NCBI GenBank assembly: GCA_964344935.1
Contig: CAYFPL010000002.1
Location: forward strand, 682,001 to 746,000
Length of the DNA stretch: 64,000 bases
Source of the DNA: GCA-2731375 sp964344935
GTDB taxonomy: Bacteria; Pseudomonadota; Alphaproteobacteria; GCA-2731375
Direction: 5' to 3'
Position numbers and translations under genes: made by a program. The notes below the pieces were generated by a model. It searched no databases. It was given only the letters and a program-made list of their open reading frames with translations, and was not told the DNA's origin. The stretch's first letter is position 1, and every line of letters starts with the position of its first letter. Positions 35,806 to 44,094 of this stretch are shown here, piece after piece.

Positions 35806-37005
35806 TCAGACCCCCGCCAGGGTCTTGCGAAGAAAATTCAGGACGTTGATGACGGCGTAGTTGCGGAAACGGGCGCGATCGCCGGGCAGGGATACGGTAC
35901 CGGCTTGATCGCCACCCGCCATGGCCAGGTGCATGAAAACCGTACCGGCAGGCTGGTTGTCGCTTTCCTTTGCCGCGGCAACAGCCAGACCGATATCGGC
36001 GCCGGTATCCTGGCGCACCTTGGCGGCCGCCTTGGCGGCCGAAGGCGCGCCTGGCAGGGCTGGATCATACCGATCGGCGCCGATGGCACCGCCGACAAAG
36101 ACGGCCATATCCGGGTCGAGATCGGATAGGCGGGAGGAAAGGACACCCCCCGTCAGTCCCTCCGCCACCGCAAGGGTGAGGCCGCGGGACCGCAGCAGAT
36201 CAAGAACCACCGTCTCCATCGATTGTTCGTCGACACCAAAGATGACGTCGTCCAGCAAGCCGCGCATGACCTCTTCCTCGGCCATGATGATGTCCATGGC
36301 CGCGGCTTCGTCAGGCGCCTTGGCAGTGATGCGGACTTTGATGCCGTCGATGCCACTGGCCTGGAAGGCAAGCGTTGGGTTGCCGGCCGTGTCGAGATGA
36401 TCGATACGCGCCGCCAGGCGTTCGGCCAGGCCTGATTCACTGTCACCCCAGGTGCGCAGAACCCGGCTGCGGATCACCGCCGTTTCCCCGGCCCGGCGCT
36501 GCAGATCGTCCAAAATGGTCCCCGTCATCATAGTGCGCATTTCGTGCGGGACACCCGGCACCGCATAGATCACCTTCTCCCCCACCGGGCAGATCAGGCC
36601 CGGCGCCGTGCCCGGCATTTCAGGTATCAACGCCGCCCCTTCGGGGATATCCGCCTGACGGCGGTTATTGTCCACCATTACCCGGCCGCGGGATTCGAAC
36701 ATATGACGGATTTTCTCCACCACCCCCTCGTCGCGGCGCAGTTCCACCCCCATGATGGCGGCGATCACCTCACGGGTGATGTCGTCCTGGGTCGGGCCCA
36801 GACCGCCACAGCAAATCACTGCGTCGCTACGGTCCAGAGCATGGCGGATAGTCCCTTCCATACGATCGAAATTGTCGCCCACCTTGACTTGGAAATGAGA
36901 ATCGATCCCCACCAGAGCCAATTGCTCGCCGATCCAGGACGAGTTGGTATCCACGATCTGGCCCAGCAGAAGCTCGGTACCAATGGCGACGACTTCGCAA
37001 CGCAT
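35806..37005 (-). CDS. cinA: CinA-family protein with degenerate C-terminal deamidase domain
   Basis: 399 residues from the ATG at 37005; the longer frame upstream begins with unrelated basic residues. The N-terminal MoaB/MogA-like COG1058 domain is well conserved: EVVAIGTELLLGQIVDTNSSWI, CCGGLGPTQDD, and the segment MPGTAPGLICP. The C-terminal PncC-like nicotinamide-nucleotide amidohydrolase part is degenerate: the AESCTGG motif holding the catalytic Ser reads AEGLTGG, and the TGIAGP loop is missing. So the ADP-ribose pyrophosphatase half may work while the deamidase half probably does not. It is single in the window, leftward, and divergent from the hydrolase that follows. Confidence 0.85.
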   Translation of the reverse strand: MRCEVVAIGTELLLGQIVDTNSSWIGEQLALVGIDSHFQVKVGDNFDRMEGTIRHALDRSDAVICCGGLGPTQDDITREVIAAIMGVELRRDEGVVEKIRHMFESRGRVMVDNNRRQADIPEGAALIPEMPGTAPGLICPVGEKVIYAVPGVPHEMRTMMTGTILDDLQRRAGETAVIRSRVLRTWGDSESGLAERLAARIDHLDTAGNPTLAFQASGIDGIKVRITAKAPDEAAAMDIIMAEEEVMRGLLDDVIFGVDEQSMETVVLDLLRSRGLTLAVAEGLTGGVLSSRLSDLDPDMAVFVGGAIGADRYDPALPGAPSAAKAAAKVRQDTGADIGLAVAAAKESDNQPAGTVFMHLAMAGGDQAGTVSLPGDRARFRNYAVINVLNFLRKTLAGV

Positions 37006-37099
37006 GTAATCTATCCCTTGCCATGAACGGTTGGTCCCCGCCGGGAAGTTTAGATCAATTTCACCAGGCGGCAACAAGGCGCAGGAATGGGGGTAGGAG

Positions 37100-37912
37100 A
37101 TGAGCAATAGCGGCGAAGGCAAACGGTTTCGCATCGGCGACTATAAGATCGACATCATTGTGCACGGATTTCCCGGCAAGTCGGTCTGTCACGGCTCTCT
37201 CGGCTTCTCCACCATCGCACTAATCCGACATGAAGACCGCATCGCCCTGGTCGATGTGGGCTCCTTCGGCCAGCGATCCCTGTTGATTTCGGAACTGGCG
37301 GATCGCGGCCTGAAGCCAGGCGACGTCACCGATATCCTGTTGACCCATTCCCATTACGACCATTCCCTGAACTGGACCCTGTTCAAGGATGCCAACATCG
37401 TCATCTCCCGCACCGAGATGGACTGGTCGCTGAAGGAACCCTGGGGCGAAACCCCGGTGCCGGAGCTTTACGTCAAGGAGCTGGAGAACTGGCCCACCCT
37501 GCGCGCCGTCGCGGATGGCGAAGAGGTCTTCCCTGGCATTACAGCCCATATGGCGCCGGGTCACACACCGGGTAGCCTGATCTTTGTCCTAGCGGGCGGA
37601 GAACAGGACATGGTCTTCACCGGCGATGCCTGCAAGAACCGGGCGGAACTGCTCTCGCGCGCGGCGGATATGTCCTATGACGCCGCTGTCTCCCGCGCCT
37701 CCATCGAAGCGATCTGGAAACATTGGCGGCGGCGGGAAGGCAGCGTCCTGGTGCCAGGGCATGATCTGCCCATGGTGCTGGAGGATGGCGAACCCCGCTA
37801 TCTGGGCCAGCGGGAGGCGGCGATCCGCGCCTGGTACGGCGCAGACTTGAACCAGGTGACCGTGATCTCCCTGCTGCCAGATGAGAGTGCCGCCAAGGCC
37901 GCCGCTGAATAG
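37100..37912 (+). CDS. MBL-fold metallo-hydrolase (lactonase-like)
   Basis: 270 residues. The metallo-beta-lactamase Zn motif is LLTHSHYDHSLNW (HxHxDH), then ITAHMAPGHTPGSLIF (third His) and VFTGDACKN (Asp). N-terminal CHGSLGFSTIALIRHEDRIALVDVG fits N-acyl-homoserine-lactonase and glyoxalase-II-like subgroups. Start ATG at 37100 is preceded by a TAGGAG. Substrate could be an ester, lactone or thioester. Confidence 0.87.
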   Translation: MSNSGEGKRFRIGDYKIDIIVHGFPGKSVCHGSLGFSTIALIRHEDRIALVDVGSFGQRSLLISELADRGLKPGDVTDILLTHSHYDHSLNWTLFKDANIVISRTEMDWSLKEPWGETPVPELYVKELENWPTLRAVADGEEVFPGITAHMAPGHTPGSLIFVLAGGEQDMVFTGDACKNRAELLSRAADMSYDAAVSRASIEAIWKHWRRREGSVLVPGHDLPMVLEDGEPRYLGQREAAIRAWYGADLNQVTVISLLPDESAAKAAAE

Positions 37913-37929
37913 ACGGCCCGGACTTCCAA

Positions 37930-38715
37930 CTACACGACAGGCGCCCGATTGCCGTCCACATTGATGGCCGTACCGGTGATGTAGGAACCGGCGTCCGAAG
38001 CCAGGAAGGCGGCCATGTTGGCAAACTCCTCCGCCTTGCCTACCCGGCCCATGGGGACCGCTTCTCCCAGCTTGTCGTAGAAGGTTTCCAGTGAGTCGTT
38101 TGAGCCGGACTTCAAATGCCGCTGGTAATGCTGGTCGCTCTCGATCAAGCCGACCAAAAGAGCATTGACCAGCACGTTGTGGGGGGCGCCCTCGCCGGCC
38201 AGTACCTTGGTCAGAGCCATGCCGGCTGCGCGGCTGACGGCCGTGGGCGCACCGCCCGGCCGCGGTGCCTTGGCGCCCACGTTGAGGACATTGATGATCC
38301 GGCCCCAGCGCCGCTCCTTCATGCCCGGGAAGGTCAAGCGGATCAGACGCACCGCGCCCATCAGCTTCAGTTCCAAATCCTCGGCCCACAATTCGTCAGT
38401 GATCTCCATGAAATCCATGGCCCGGCTGGTGCCGGCATTGTTGACGACGATATCCACAGGCCCCAATTCCGCCTCCACTGCCCCGTGCATGGCCTTGATC
38501 GCCGCCGGGTCGCACATATCGCAGGCATGGATGGTGACCTTGGCATCCGGCGCCGCGGCCGCGATTTCCACCTTGGCCTCTTCCAACACTTCCGCCCGCC
38601 GGGCCACGATGGCGACATCGGCGCCCGATCGGGCGAACTCAACCGCCATGGCCCGGCCCAGTCCCAGGCTGCCCCCCGTGATCAGTGCCCTGCGCCCGTC
38701 CATCCTGCATTCCAT
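37930..38715 (-). CDS. SDR-fold protein lacking the Ser-Tyr-Lys triad
   Basis: 261 residues. The cofactor motif TGGSLGLG (13-20) and NNAG (92-95) are normal, and the fold is a complete classical SDR. At the catalytic strand the usual Ser region is INVLNVGAKA (141-150), and the YxxxK pair is replaced by Thr158 and Arg162 (PTAVSRAAG). Some SDR subfamilies naturally lack the triad, so it may bind nucleotide and act as an altered reductase, isomerase or scaffold. The ATG at 38715 has GGGGAGG six bases upstream. It sits between the MBL hydrolase (convergent) and a CoA-transferase (divergent). Confidence 0.8.
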   Translation of the reverse strand: MECRMDGRRALITGGSLGLGRAMAVEFARSGADVAIVARRAEVLEEAKVEIAAAAPDAKVTIHACDMCDPAAIKAMHGAVEAELGPVDIVVNNAGTSRAMDFMEITDELWAEDLELKLMGAVRLIRLTFPGMKERRWGRIINVLNVGAKAPRPGGAPTAVSRAAGMALTKVLAGEGAPHNVLVNALLVGLIESDQHYQRHLKSGSNDSLETFYDKLGEAVPMGRVGKAEEFANMAAFLASDAGSYITGTAINVDGNRAPVV

Positions 38716-38850
38716 GATCGCCTCCCCACATTTGTATGAATTTGCACGCCGTGCCGGAGCGCAAGCTTAGAAGTGGCGCGGAGGCATCGCAAGCCGGCTT
38801 GGCCGATGCTAGGCTTACCGGGTCATCAGAAAAGCAGGAGGCAAATCGTC

Positions 38851-40044
38851 ATGAGCCAGGCGCTGAACGGTATCCGCGTGATCGACATGACCCACAACCA
38901 AGCCGGGCCCGCCTGTGCCCAGATCCTTGGCTTTCTGGGTGCGGACGTAATCAAGCTGGAAGAGCCCACAGGAGGCGATGTGGCCCGGCGTAACATGGCG
39001 GACGAACATGGCGACAGTCTGTTCTTTCTGGTTCTGAATGCCAACAAGCGCAGCCTAACCCTGAACCTGAAGACCGATGCGGGCAAGGAGCTGTTCAAGA
39101 AGCTGATCGCCCAGTCGGACGTGCTGGTGGAGAACTTCGCCCCCGGCGCCCTGGTCCGCCTCGGCCTCGGCTACGACGTCCTCAAGGAGATCAACCCGGG
39201 CCTGGTCTATGCCACGATCAAGGGCTTCGGCACCTATGGTCCCTATGCGGACTACAAGAGTTTCGAACCCATTGCCCAGGCCATGGGCGGGGCCATGAGC
39301 GTAACCGGATATCCCGACGGCCCGCCCACCTATCTCTGGCCCTCGGTCGGGGATTCGGGCACGGGTATGCATCTAGCCATCGGCATCCTCGCCGCCCTGC
39401 AACAGCGCCACGGCACCGGCAAGGGCCAGCACGTGGAAGTTTCCATGCAGGATGCGGTGGTCAACCTATGCCGGGTTAGTCTGCGCGACCATCAGCGCCG
39501 GGGCGAACCCATGCCGCGCCAGGGCAACCAGTTGGGCCAGAATGTGCCGGGGACCATCTATCCCTGCCATCCCGGCGGACCGAACGACTATGTCTACATC
39601 TTCGCCCAGCCGCAGATGTGGCCCGCCTTCCTCGATGTCATCGGCCAACAGGAACTGGCCGACGATCCGCGCTTCGCCACATTGGAGGCCCGTTGGGATA
39701 ACCGCGAGGAACTGGACGCCGTCATTGCGGAATGGACGGGGCAGCGGGACAAACATGAGGTGATGCGCGCCATGGGCGATGCCGGCGTGCCCTGTGGGGC
39801 CTGCCAGGACACCGGCGAAGTCCTGGCCGATCCGCATTTGAGGGCGCGGGAGATGATCGTAGACCTGGACTATGGCCGCCGCGGCACTTATCAGACCTTC
39901 GGCTGCCCCATCAAACTCTCCCAATCCCCCGCCGACATCACCCGCCCCCCGCAACTGGGCGAACACACGGCCGAAATATTGGGCAACCTCTTGGGCCTGG
40001 AAGAAAGCGATATCGCCGAACTGCAGGCTAATGAAGTGGTTTGA
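38851..40044 (+). CDS. CaiB/BaiF CoA-transferase of the formyl-CoA:oxalate (Frc-like) type
   Basis: 397 residues from the ATG at 38851, preceded by AGGAGG; an in-frame ATG at 38773 has no ribosome site. N-terminal GIRVIDMTHNQAGPACAQILGFLGADVIKLEEP is the family hallmark. The segment SVGDSGTGMHLAIGILAAL contains the Asp that carries the acyl intermediate in Frc. LSQSPADITRPPQLGEHT ends the protein as in most members. It transfers CoA between carboxylic acids. A real Frc would make formate; the exact acid is unknown. Confidence 0.87.
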   Translation: MSQALNGIRVIDMTHNQAGPACAQILGFLGADVIKLEEPTGGDVARRNMADEHGDSLFFLVLNANKRSLTLNLKTDAGKELFKKLIAQSDVLVENFAPGALVRLGLGYDVLKEINPGLVYATIKGFGTYGPYADYKSFEPIAQAMGGAMSVTGYPDGPPTYLWPSVGDSGTGMHLAIGILAALQQRHGTGKGQHVEVSMQDAVVNLCRVSLRDHQRRGEPMPRQGNQLGQNVPGTIYPCHPGGPNDYVYIFAQPQMWPAFLDVIGQQELADDPRFATLEARWDNREELDAVIAEWTGQRDKHEVMRAMGDAGVPCGACQDTGEVLADPHLRAREMIVDLDYGRRGTYQTFGCPIKLSQSPADITRPPQLGEHTAEILGNLLGLEESDIAELQANEVV

Positions 40045-40442
40045 AAGCAGCATAGCCTCGGACCAAAACCAGGCCGGACCAATCTCGCATGCCCCGACAA
40101 TAGGTGCGGACGTGTGGAGCGGTGCAGTCGGCTTTTTCAGCCGAGCTTGATCCCTGAATATCCGGTGCCGGGACGACGGCGATGGGAGATAGTTTCTCGG
40201 ATCCGAACCGGTGATGGCGGACGCGGGATTGGTGCGTCAATTTGCGGCATCGGCGTCTGAACGTCGGCGAGCTAGGATCGCGGCGTTGGTCTTCGGATAT
40301 TTCTTGGATGACCGCGCGAATAAGAGTGTGGAGAACAGCCGGCGTCCATTGCCCGGCACGCATTCAAGGGGAGAACCGAAAACCGGGCCGGGATAGTCAT
40401 TTCAAGGCTTCGGCGGTCAACCTCATAGGGAGGGCTTGGCGG
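40045..40442. promoter_or_regulatory. Noncoding 398 bp before the respiratory cluster
   Basis: No convincing gene. It contains a hairpin TCGGCT-TTTTC-AGCCGA at 40128-40144 that could close the CoA-transferase transcript, though a T-run follows only within the loop. The region should carry the promoter of the SCO gene. I see no clear TTGAT-N4-ATCAA (FNR/NnrR) site. Confidence 0.4.
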
Positions 40443-41144
40443 ATGACAAAATACAGTTGGTGGCCCAGCCAGCGTGTTTTGGCGGTATTGGCACTGCTTT
40501 CCCTGACTTTAGCCGGCACCTGGTTCTGGCTCCGACATGAGGCATTGGACAGACATTCGAATGCGCAGGCGATTGCCACCACGAAGCCTGCGGTCGACAG
40601 GAGCGCCTCGACGCAACTGAACGTCAGCTTCGATCTGATCGATCACCACAACAAAGCCACCAGCCGCGAGAACTTTCCCGGAAAGTTCCTGCTGGTGACG
40701 TTCGGTTATACGTTTTGTCCGGATGTCTGCCCCGCGACCCTGCAGAACATGGCCGAGGCCATGGATCAGTTGGCCGCCAATGAGGATGGCGCGGCGATGG
40801 CTGCGCAAATACAGCCCCTGTTCATTACCGTCGACCCGGGCCGCGATACGGTTGAGGTATTGGCGGACTACGTGCCCCATTTCGGCGAGCGCCTGCTCGG
40901 CCTGACGGGAAGCCCGGAACAAATAACCCAAGCGACCAAGAGTTTTCGCGTCTTTGTAGGGCGGCCGGATGCGGAAGAGGTGAAACAGGGCGACTACTTC
41001 CTGGACCACAGCGCCTTCATCTACTTGATTGCGCCAAATGGACGCATGCTCGACTATTTCGGACACGAAACCACTGCCGATAAATTGGTCGAGCGGCTCA
41101 GGCACAATCTGAGTGGCCAAGATGCACAATCGAAGTCTTCATAG
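40443..41144 (+). CDS. SCO/SenC copper chaperone of the haem-copper enzyme, N-terminally anchored
   Basis: 233 residues from the ATG at 40443; upstream in-frame ATGs from 40242 would add 67 residues with no similarity. One N-terminal membrane helix (about 11-29). The thioredoxin-like domain has the copper-binding pair FCPDVCP (Cys92 and Cys96) and the conserved distal His189 in LDHSAFIYL. SCO proteins deliver copper to the CuA site. It is the first gene of the cluster whose subunit II has CuA. In NO reductases of the sNOR kind a SenC-family gene is linked to subunits I and II. Confidence 0.9.
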   Translation: MTKYSWWPSQRVLAVLALLSLTLAGTWFWLRHEALDRHSNAQAIATTKPAVDRSASTQLNVSFDLIDHHNKATSRENFPGKFLLVTFGYTFCPDVCPATLQNMAEAMDQLAANEDGAAMAAQIQPLFITVDPGRDTVEVLADYVPHFGERLLGLTGSPEQITQATKSFRVFVGRPDAEEVKQGDYFLDHSAFIYLIAPNGRMLDYFGHETTADKLVERLRHNLSGQDAQSKSS

Positions 41145-41167
41145 GCGGAAGGCGAAGCAGAACACTC

Positions 41168-41350
41168 ATGCTAGAGATTGTCGCATATACGATCGCCGCC
41201 ATAGCCATCTACATGGTTTCCGACGCAATACTGCGGCAGGTCGAGCAGCGCCGGGCGGAGCCCCTGGCCAATCGTTCCGTGGTCTTTTTCATAATAATTC
41301 TAACCATCGCGATCATCACTTTCGCGATTATTCGAAGCTTTCTGCAATGA
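41168..41350 (+). CDS. Small two-helix membrane protein of the oxidase cluster
   Basis: 60 residues with two hydrophobic segments: IVAYTIAAIAIYMVSDAIL and VVFFIIILTIAIITFAII, separated by a basic and polar loop (RQVEQRRAEPLANRS). It is 23 bp after the SCO stop and before subunit II, and reads like a real small membrane subunit. I recognise no family by name. Small helices are common in haem-copper enzyme clusters. Confidence 0.65.
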   Translation: MLEIVAYTIAAIAIYMVSDAILRQVEQRRAEPLANRSVVFFIIILTIAIITFAIIRSFLQ

Positions 41351-41548
41351 ACACGAGGAGTGCCCCACCGGCCACTGGAAGGGTCGATTGATATGGATCA
41401 TGGACGATGCCAGTTGATAGCCGGCATCTTAAACCACAGGCTAGGTGAGTTGAAACACCTGAAGACAAAGCGGTTAAGCCATTTATTGAGCTATGGGATT
41501 TGAGCGAATCAGTACCGGCGAATTCTCGGTTTTCATAAGGAGTTTTCA

Positions 41549-41719
41549 ATGACGGATGCAGAACAAAACAGCGATCACGGCCCCGATGAAAAACCGCCGT
41601 TCATGCAGCGGCTGCTGGATAACCATTTTCTGCTGCTGTTCTTGGGGGTGGTTGTACCAACCGTGTTTTACGTGATTTGGGGCATCATCGAAGTCACCAA
41701 CATTCCCATTGCAAAGTAG
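41549..41719 (+). CDS. Small single-helix membrane subunit upstream of subunit II
   Basis: 56 residues, from an ATG preceded by AAGGAG with a six-base gap; the strong ribosome site and position argue it is real. It has a charged N-terminus, then a helix (FLLLFLGVVVPTVFYVIWGII) ending in EVTNIPIAK. Size and position suggest a subunit IIa-like helix seen with ba3-type haem-copper enzymes, though similarity by sequence is not certain. The gene is only 12 bp upstream of subunit II, so the two are co-translated. Confidence 0.65.
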   Translation: MTDAEQNSDHGPDEKPPFMQRLLDNHFLLLFLGVVVPTVFYVIWGIIEVTNIPIAK

Positions 41720-41731
41720 GCGGGCGAACTC

Positions 41732-42277
41732 ATGGCAATTACAAGTCCTACCGACAAACTATGGTGGAAAGAAAAGCTTTCGGGTCCTGAGATAATCTGG
41801 ATCGTGGTGTCATTGGCATGGGGCGTGTTGATGTTCTGCGCCATGATCTATTGGCATATCGTCGGCGAACAGAACCTTTCCAATGAAGCTTATCGCATAG
41901 ACCCGGAAGCCTTCGCGGCGAAAACCGAGGCTATGGTGGATAAGTATACGGTTCGCGAAATCGGCGACACCGGTATTCCGGTGGTGCGCCCTCCCGCCGG
42001 CAGCGATGTTTATTTGCTGTCGCGGCTGTGGGAGTGGTGGCCGGCCCTGGAACTGGAAAAAGGGCAAAGCTACCGCCTGCATCTGTCATCGATGGACTGG
42101 CAACACGGATTTTCCCTACAGCCGGTGAACATCAACGTCCAGGTGCATCCCGATTACGACATGGTCATCACCCTGACCCCCACGGAAACCGGCGAGTTTA
42201 GTGTGGTCTGCAACGAGTTCTGCGGCATCGGCCACCACACAATGGTCGGCAAGATTTTTGTCACTGATAAGAAATAG
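41732..42277 (+). CDS. Haem-copper enzyme subunit II (CuA)
   Basis: 181 residues: one N-terminal membrane helix (about 22-41) and a cupredoxin CuA domain. All six CuA ligand positions are visible: His125 in DWQHGFSL, then Cys160, Glu162, Cys164, His168 and Met171 in VVCNEFCGIGHHTM. The PVNINVQVHPDYD segment closely resembles Thermus ba3 subunit II (B-family). CuA passes electrons from a soluble cytochrome c or cupredoxin to haem. Translation starts 12 bp after the small subunit. Confidence 0.92.
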   Translation: MAITSPTDKLWWKEKLSGPEIIWIVVSLAWGVLMFCAMIYWHIVGEQNLSNEAYRIDPEAFAAKTEAMVDKYTVREIGDTGIPVVRPPAGSDVYLLSRLWEWWPALELEKGQSYRLHLSSMDWQHGFSLQPVNINVQVHPDYDMVITLTPTETGEFSVVCNEFCGIGHHTMVGKIFVTDKK

Positions 42278-42300
42278 CCGGAAAGTACGGAGAGCGGAAA

Positions 42301-43995
42301 ATGGCAATAAACGATAGTTTCCGAACTTGTCCCGACACGGGGCTCAAGGTTCATCTGCCGGCGGAACTGCTGATCAAGGCGAATGCCGTTGCGGCGGTGG
42401 TTTTTCTATTGGTGGGCGGCGGCCTCGGGCTACTGGTGGCGCTTACGCGCTGGCCGGAGGTTCATCTACTTGGCGCCGAGGACTTTTATGCAATTCTAAC
42501 TGCGCATGGCATAGACGTACTGCTGTTCTGGATCATATTTTTTGAAATGGCGGTGCTCTATTTCGCTTCGGCGATCATATTGAATTGCCGTTTGGCGACA
42601 CCATGGCTCGGTTGGGTTGGCTTTGTGCTCATGGTCGTCGGTGCCGTCATGGTCAATGTGGCCGTGCTGCAGGGCGAATCCTCAGTGATGTTTACGTCCT
42701 ATGTGCCCTTAAAGGCCGAGCCGCATTTCTATCTGGGCATCATCTTGTTCGCGGTGGGTGCCTTGCTCGGCTGTTGTATCTTCTTTGGCACGTTGGTCAT
42801 CGCCCGGGATGAGCGTAGCTATGAAGGATCTATTCCGTTGGTCACCTTTGGCGCCCTGACGGCGGCTATCATCGCCGTCTTCACGATCGCGTCCGGCGCC
42901 ATCATATTGATCCCGACGCTTTTGTGGTCGATTGGCTATATCAGCCACATCGACACGGTGACTTACAAGATCGTCTGGTGGGCCATGGGTCATTCTTCCC
43001 AACAGATTAACGTCTCGGCCCATGTGGCAATCTGGTACGCAATTGCGGCCATCTTGCTGGGCGCCAAGCCGTTGTCGGAAAAGGTCTCCCGATCTGCCTT
43101 CCTGATGTACATCCTGTTCCTGCAACTGGCCAGCGCCCATCACATGCTGGCGGAGCCTGGCATCAGTTCGGAATGGAAGGTTTTCAACACCTCCTATGCC
43201 ATCTATCTGGCGGTCGTGGGTTCCATGATCCATGGTTTGAGCGTGCCCGGCGCGATCGAAGCGGCACAACGCCGCAGAGGCCTGACCAGCGGCCTGTTTG
43301 AATGGTTGCGCAAGGCGCCGTGGGGCCATCCCGCGTTTTCGGGCATGTTCCTTTCGTTGGTCTTGTTCGGTTTCCTGGGCGGAATATCAGGCGTGGTTCT
43401 GGGTACCGAGCAGATCAACTTGCTCATGCACAATACCATGTATGTTCCCGGTCATTTCCACGCCACCGTCGTGGCGGGAACGACACTGGCGTTCATGGCA
43501 ATGACCTATCTGGTGGTGCCATTGATTTTCAGGCGGGAAATAGTCTTTCCCGGTCTGGCGAAATGGCAGCCCTATCTGTTTGCCATCGGTGTCGGCGGTA
43601 CATCCGTCTTCATGATGGGGGCAGGAACCCTGGGCGTCGCCCGCCGGCACTGGGACATGGCATTTTCCGACGCCACCCTGACCTTTGACTATCCCGCTGC
43701 CGCATTCCTGATGATGAGCCTAAACGGCATGTTTGCCGTGCTGGCGGCCGTCGGTGGCGGCTTGTTCTGCATCATCGTGGTGCTTTCGGTGTTGTTCGGC
43801 AAACGCCGTGATGAAAGCTCCGCGCCTCTGGTGCCGGCCATGCCCGCCGCGCAGACCGCCGCATCCAGCTACGGCAGTGCGGGCACCCTGCATGTTCCAG
43901 GCACGTACGTTTTGGTGGCGGTATTCTTCGTCACCTTTGTGCTCTACTATTTCGTGAACTGGAAATACCTGTCGGAGGTTTGGCCGCTGAGTTAG
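42301..43995 (+). CDS. Haem-copper subunit I without the active-site tyrosine: probable CuA nitric oxide reductase (sNOR/eNOR type)
   Basis: 564 residues, about 13 membrane helices. Haem ligands: His69 (TAHGIDVL) and the pair His385/His387 (VPGHFHAT). CuB ligands: His231 and His280/His281 (ASAHHMLAEPG). In oxygen reductases CuB His is followed four residues on by the crosslinked Tyr (HPxxY). Here it reads H231-S-S-Q-Q235, with Gln in the Tyr position. Loss of that Tyr is a feature of NO reductases derived from haem-copper oxidases. Subunit II retains CuA, SCO/SenC is next to it, and NirK lies 5 kb downstream. I therefore judge a nitric oxide reductase more likely than a cytochrome c oxidase. 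A divergent oxidase remains possible. Confidence 0.85.
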   Translation: MAINDSFRTCPDTGLKVHLPAELLIKANAVAAVVFLLVGGGLGLLVALTRWPEVHLLGAEDFYAILTAHGIDVLLFWIIFFEMAVLYFASAIILNCRLATPWLGWVGFVLMVVGAVMVNVAVLQGESSVMFTSYVPLKAEPHFYLGIILFAVGALLGCCIFFGTLVIARDERSYEGSIPLVTFGALTAAIIAVFTIASGAIILIPTLLWSIGYISHIDTVTYKIVWWAMGHSSQQINVSAHVAIWYAIAAILLGAKPLSEKVSRSAFLMYILFLQLASAHHMLAEPGISSEWKVFNTSYAIYLAVVGSMIHGLSVPGAIEAAQRRRGLTSGLFEWLRKAPWGHPAFSGMFLSLVLFGFLGGISGVVLGTEQINLLMHNTMYVPGHFHATVVAGTTLAFMAMTYLVVPLIFRREIVFPGLAKWQPYLFAIGVGGTSVFMMGAGTLGVARRHWDMAFSDATLTFDYPAAAFLMMSLNGMFAVLAAVGGGLFCIIVVLSVLFGKRRDESSAPLVPAMPAAQTAASSYGSAGTLHVPGTYVLVAVFFVTFVLYYFVNWKYLSEVWPLS

Positions 43996-44003
43996 CAAGA
44001 GTT

Positions 44004-44036
44004 CCCGCGGGCACATCAGTGCCCGCGGGGCTTTTG
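44004..44036 (+). terminator. Strong intrinsic terminator after the haem-copper subunit I gene
   Basis: CCCGCGGGCAC-ATCA-GTGCCCGCGGG, 11-base perfect arms with a four-base loop, followed by GCTTTTGC. It begins 9 bp after the subunit I stop. This should end most transcripts, so ctaB and the genes after it need their own promoter or read-through. Confidence 0.85.
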
Positions 44037-44094
44037 CAAGTTCCCCAAATTCCCTTAGCGGACCATTGGAAACTGAAGTGACGGGCATAGAATC

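Noticed and set aside
35806..37005. Pseudogene call for cinA
   Set aside because: The frame is full length with no stop or frameshift; only the deamidase motif has changed.
38851..40044. True formyl-CoA:oxalate CoA-transferase with an oxalate operon
   Set aside because: No oxalyl-CoA decarboxylase is found nearby, so I did not give the frc symbol.
42301..43995. Ordinary ba3/cbb3 cytochrome c oxidase subunit I
   Set aside because: Overall similarity fits, but the HPxxY motif is replaced by HSSQQ and the locus has nirK. I keep oxidase only as an alternative.
42301..43995. Classical cNOR/qNOR (NorB)
   Set aside because: There is no NorC-type haem c subunit and no fused quinol domain; subunit II has CuA instead.
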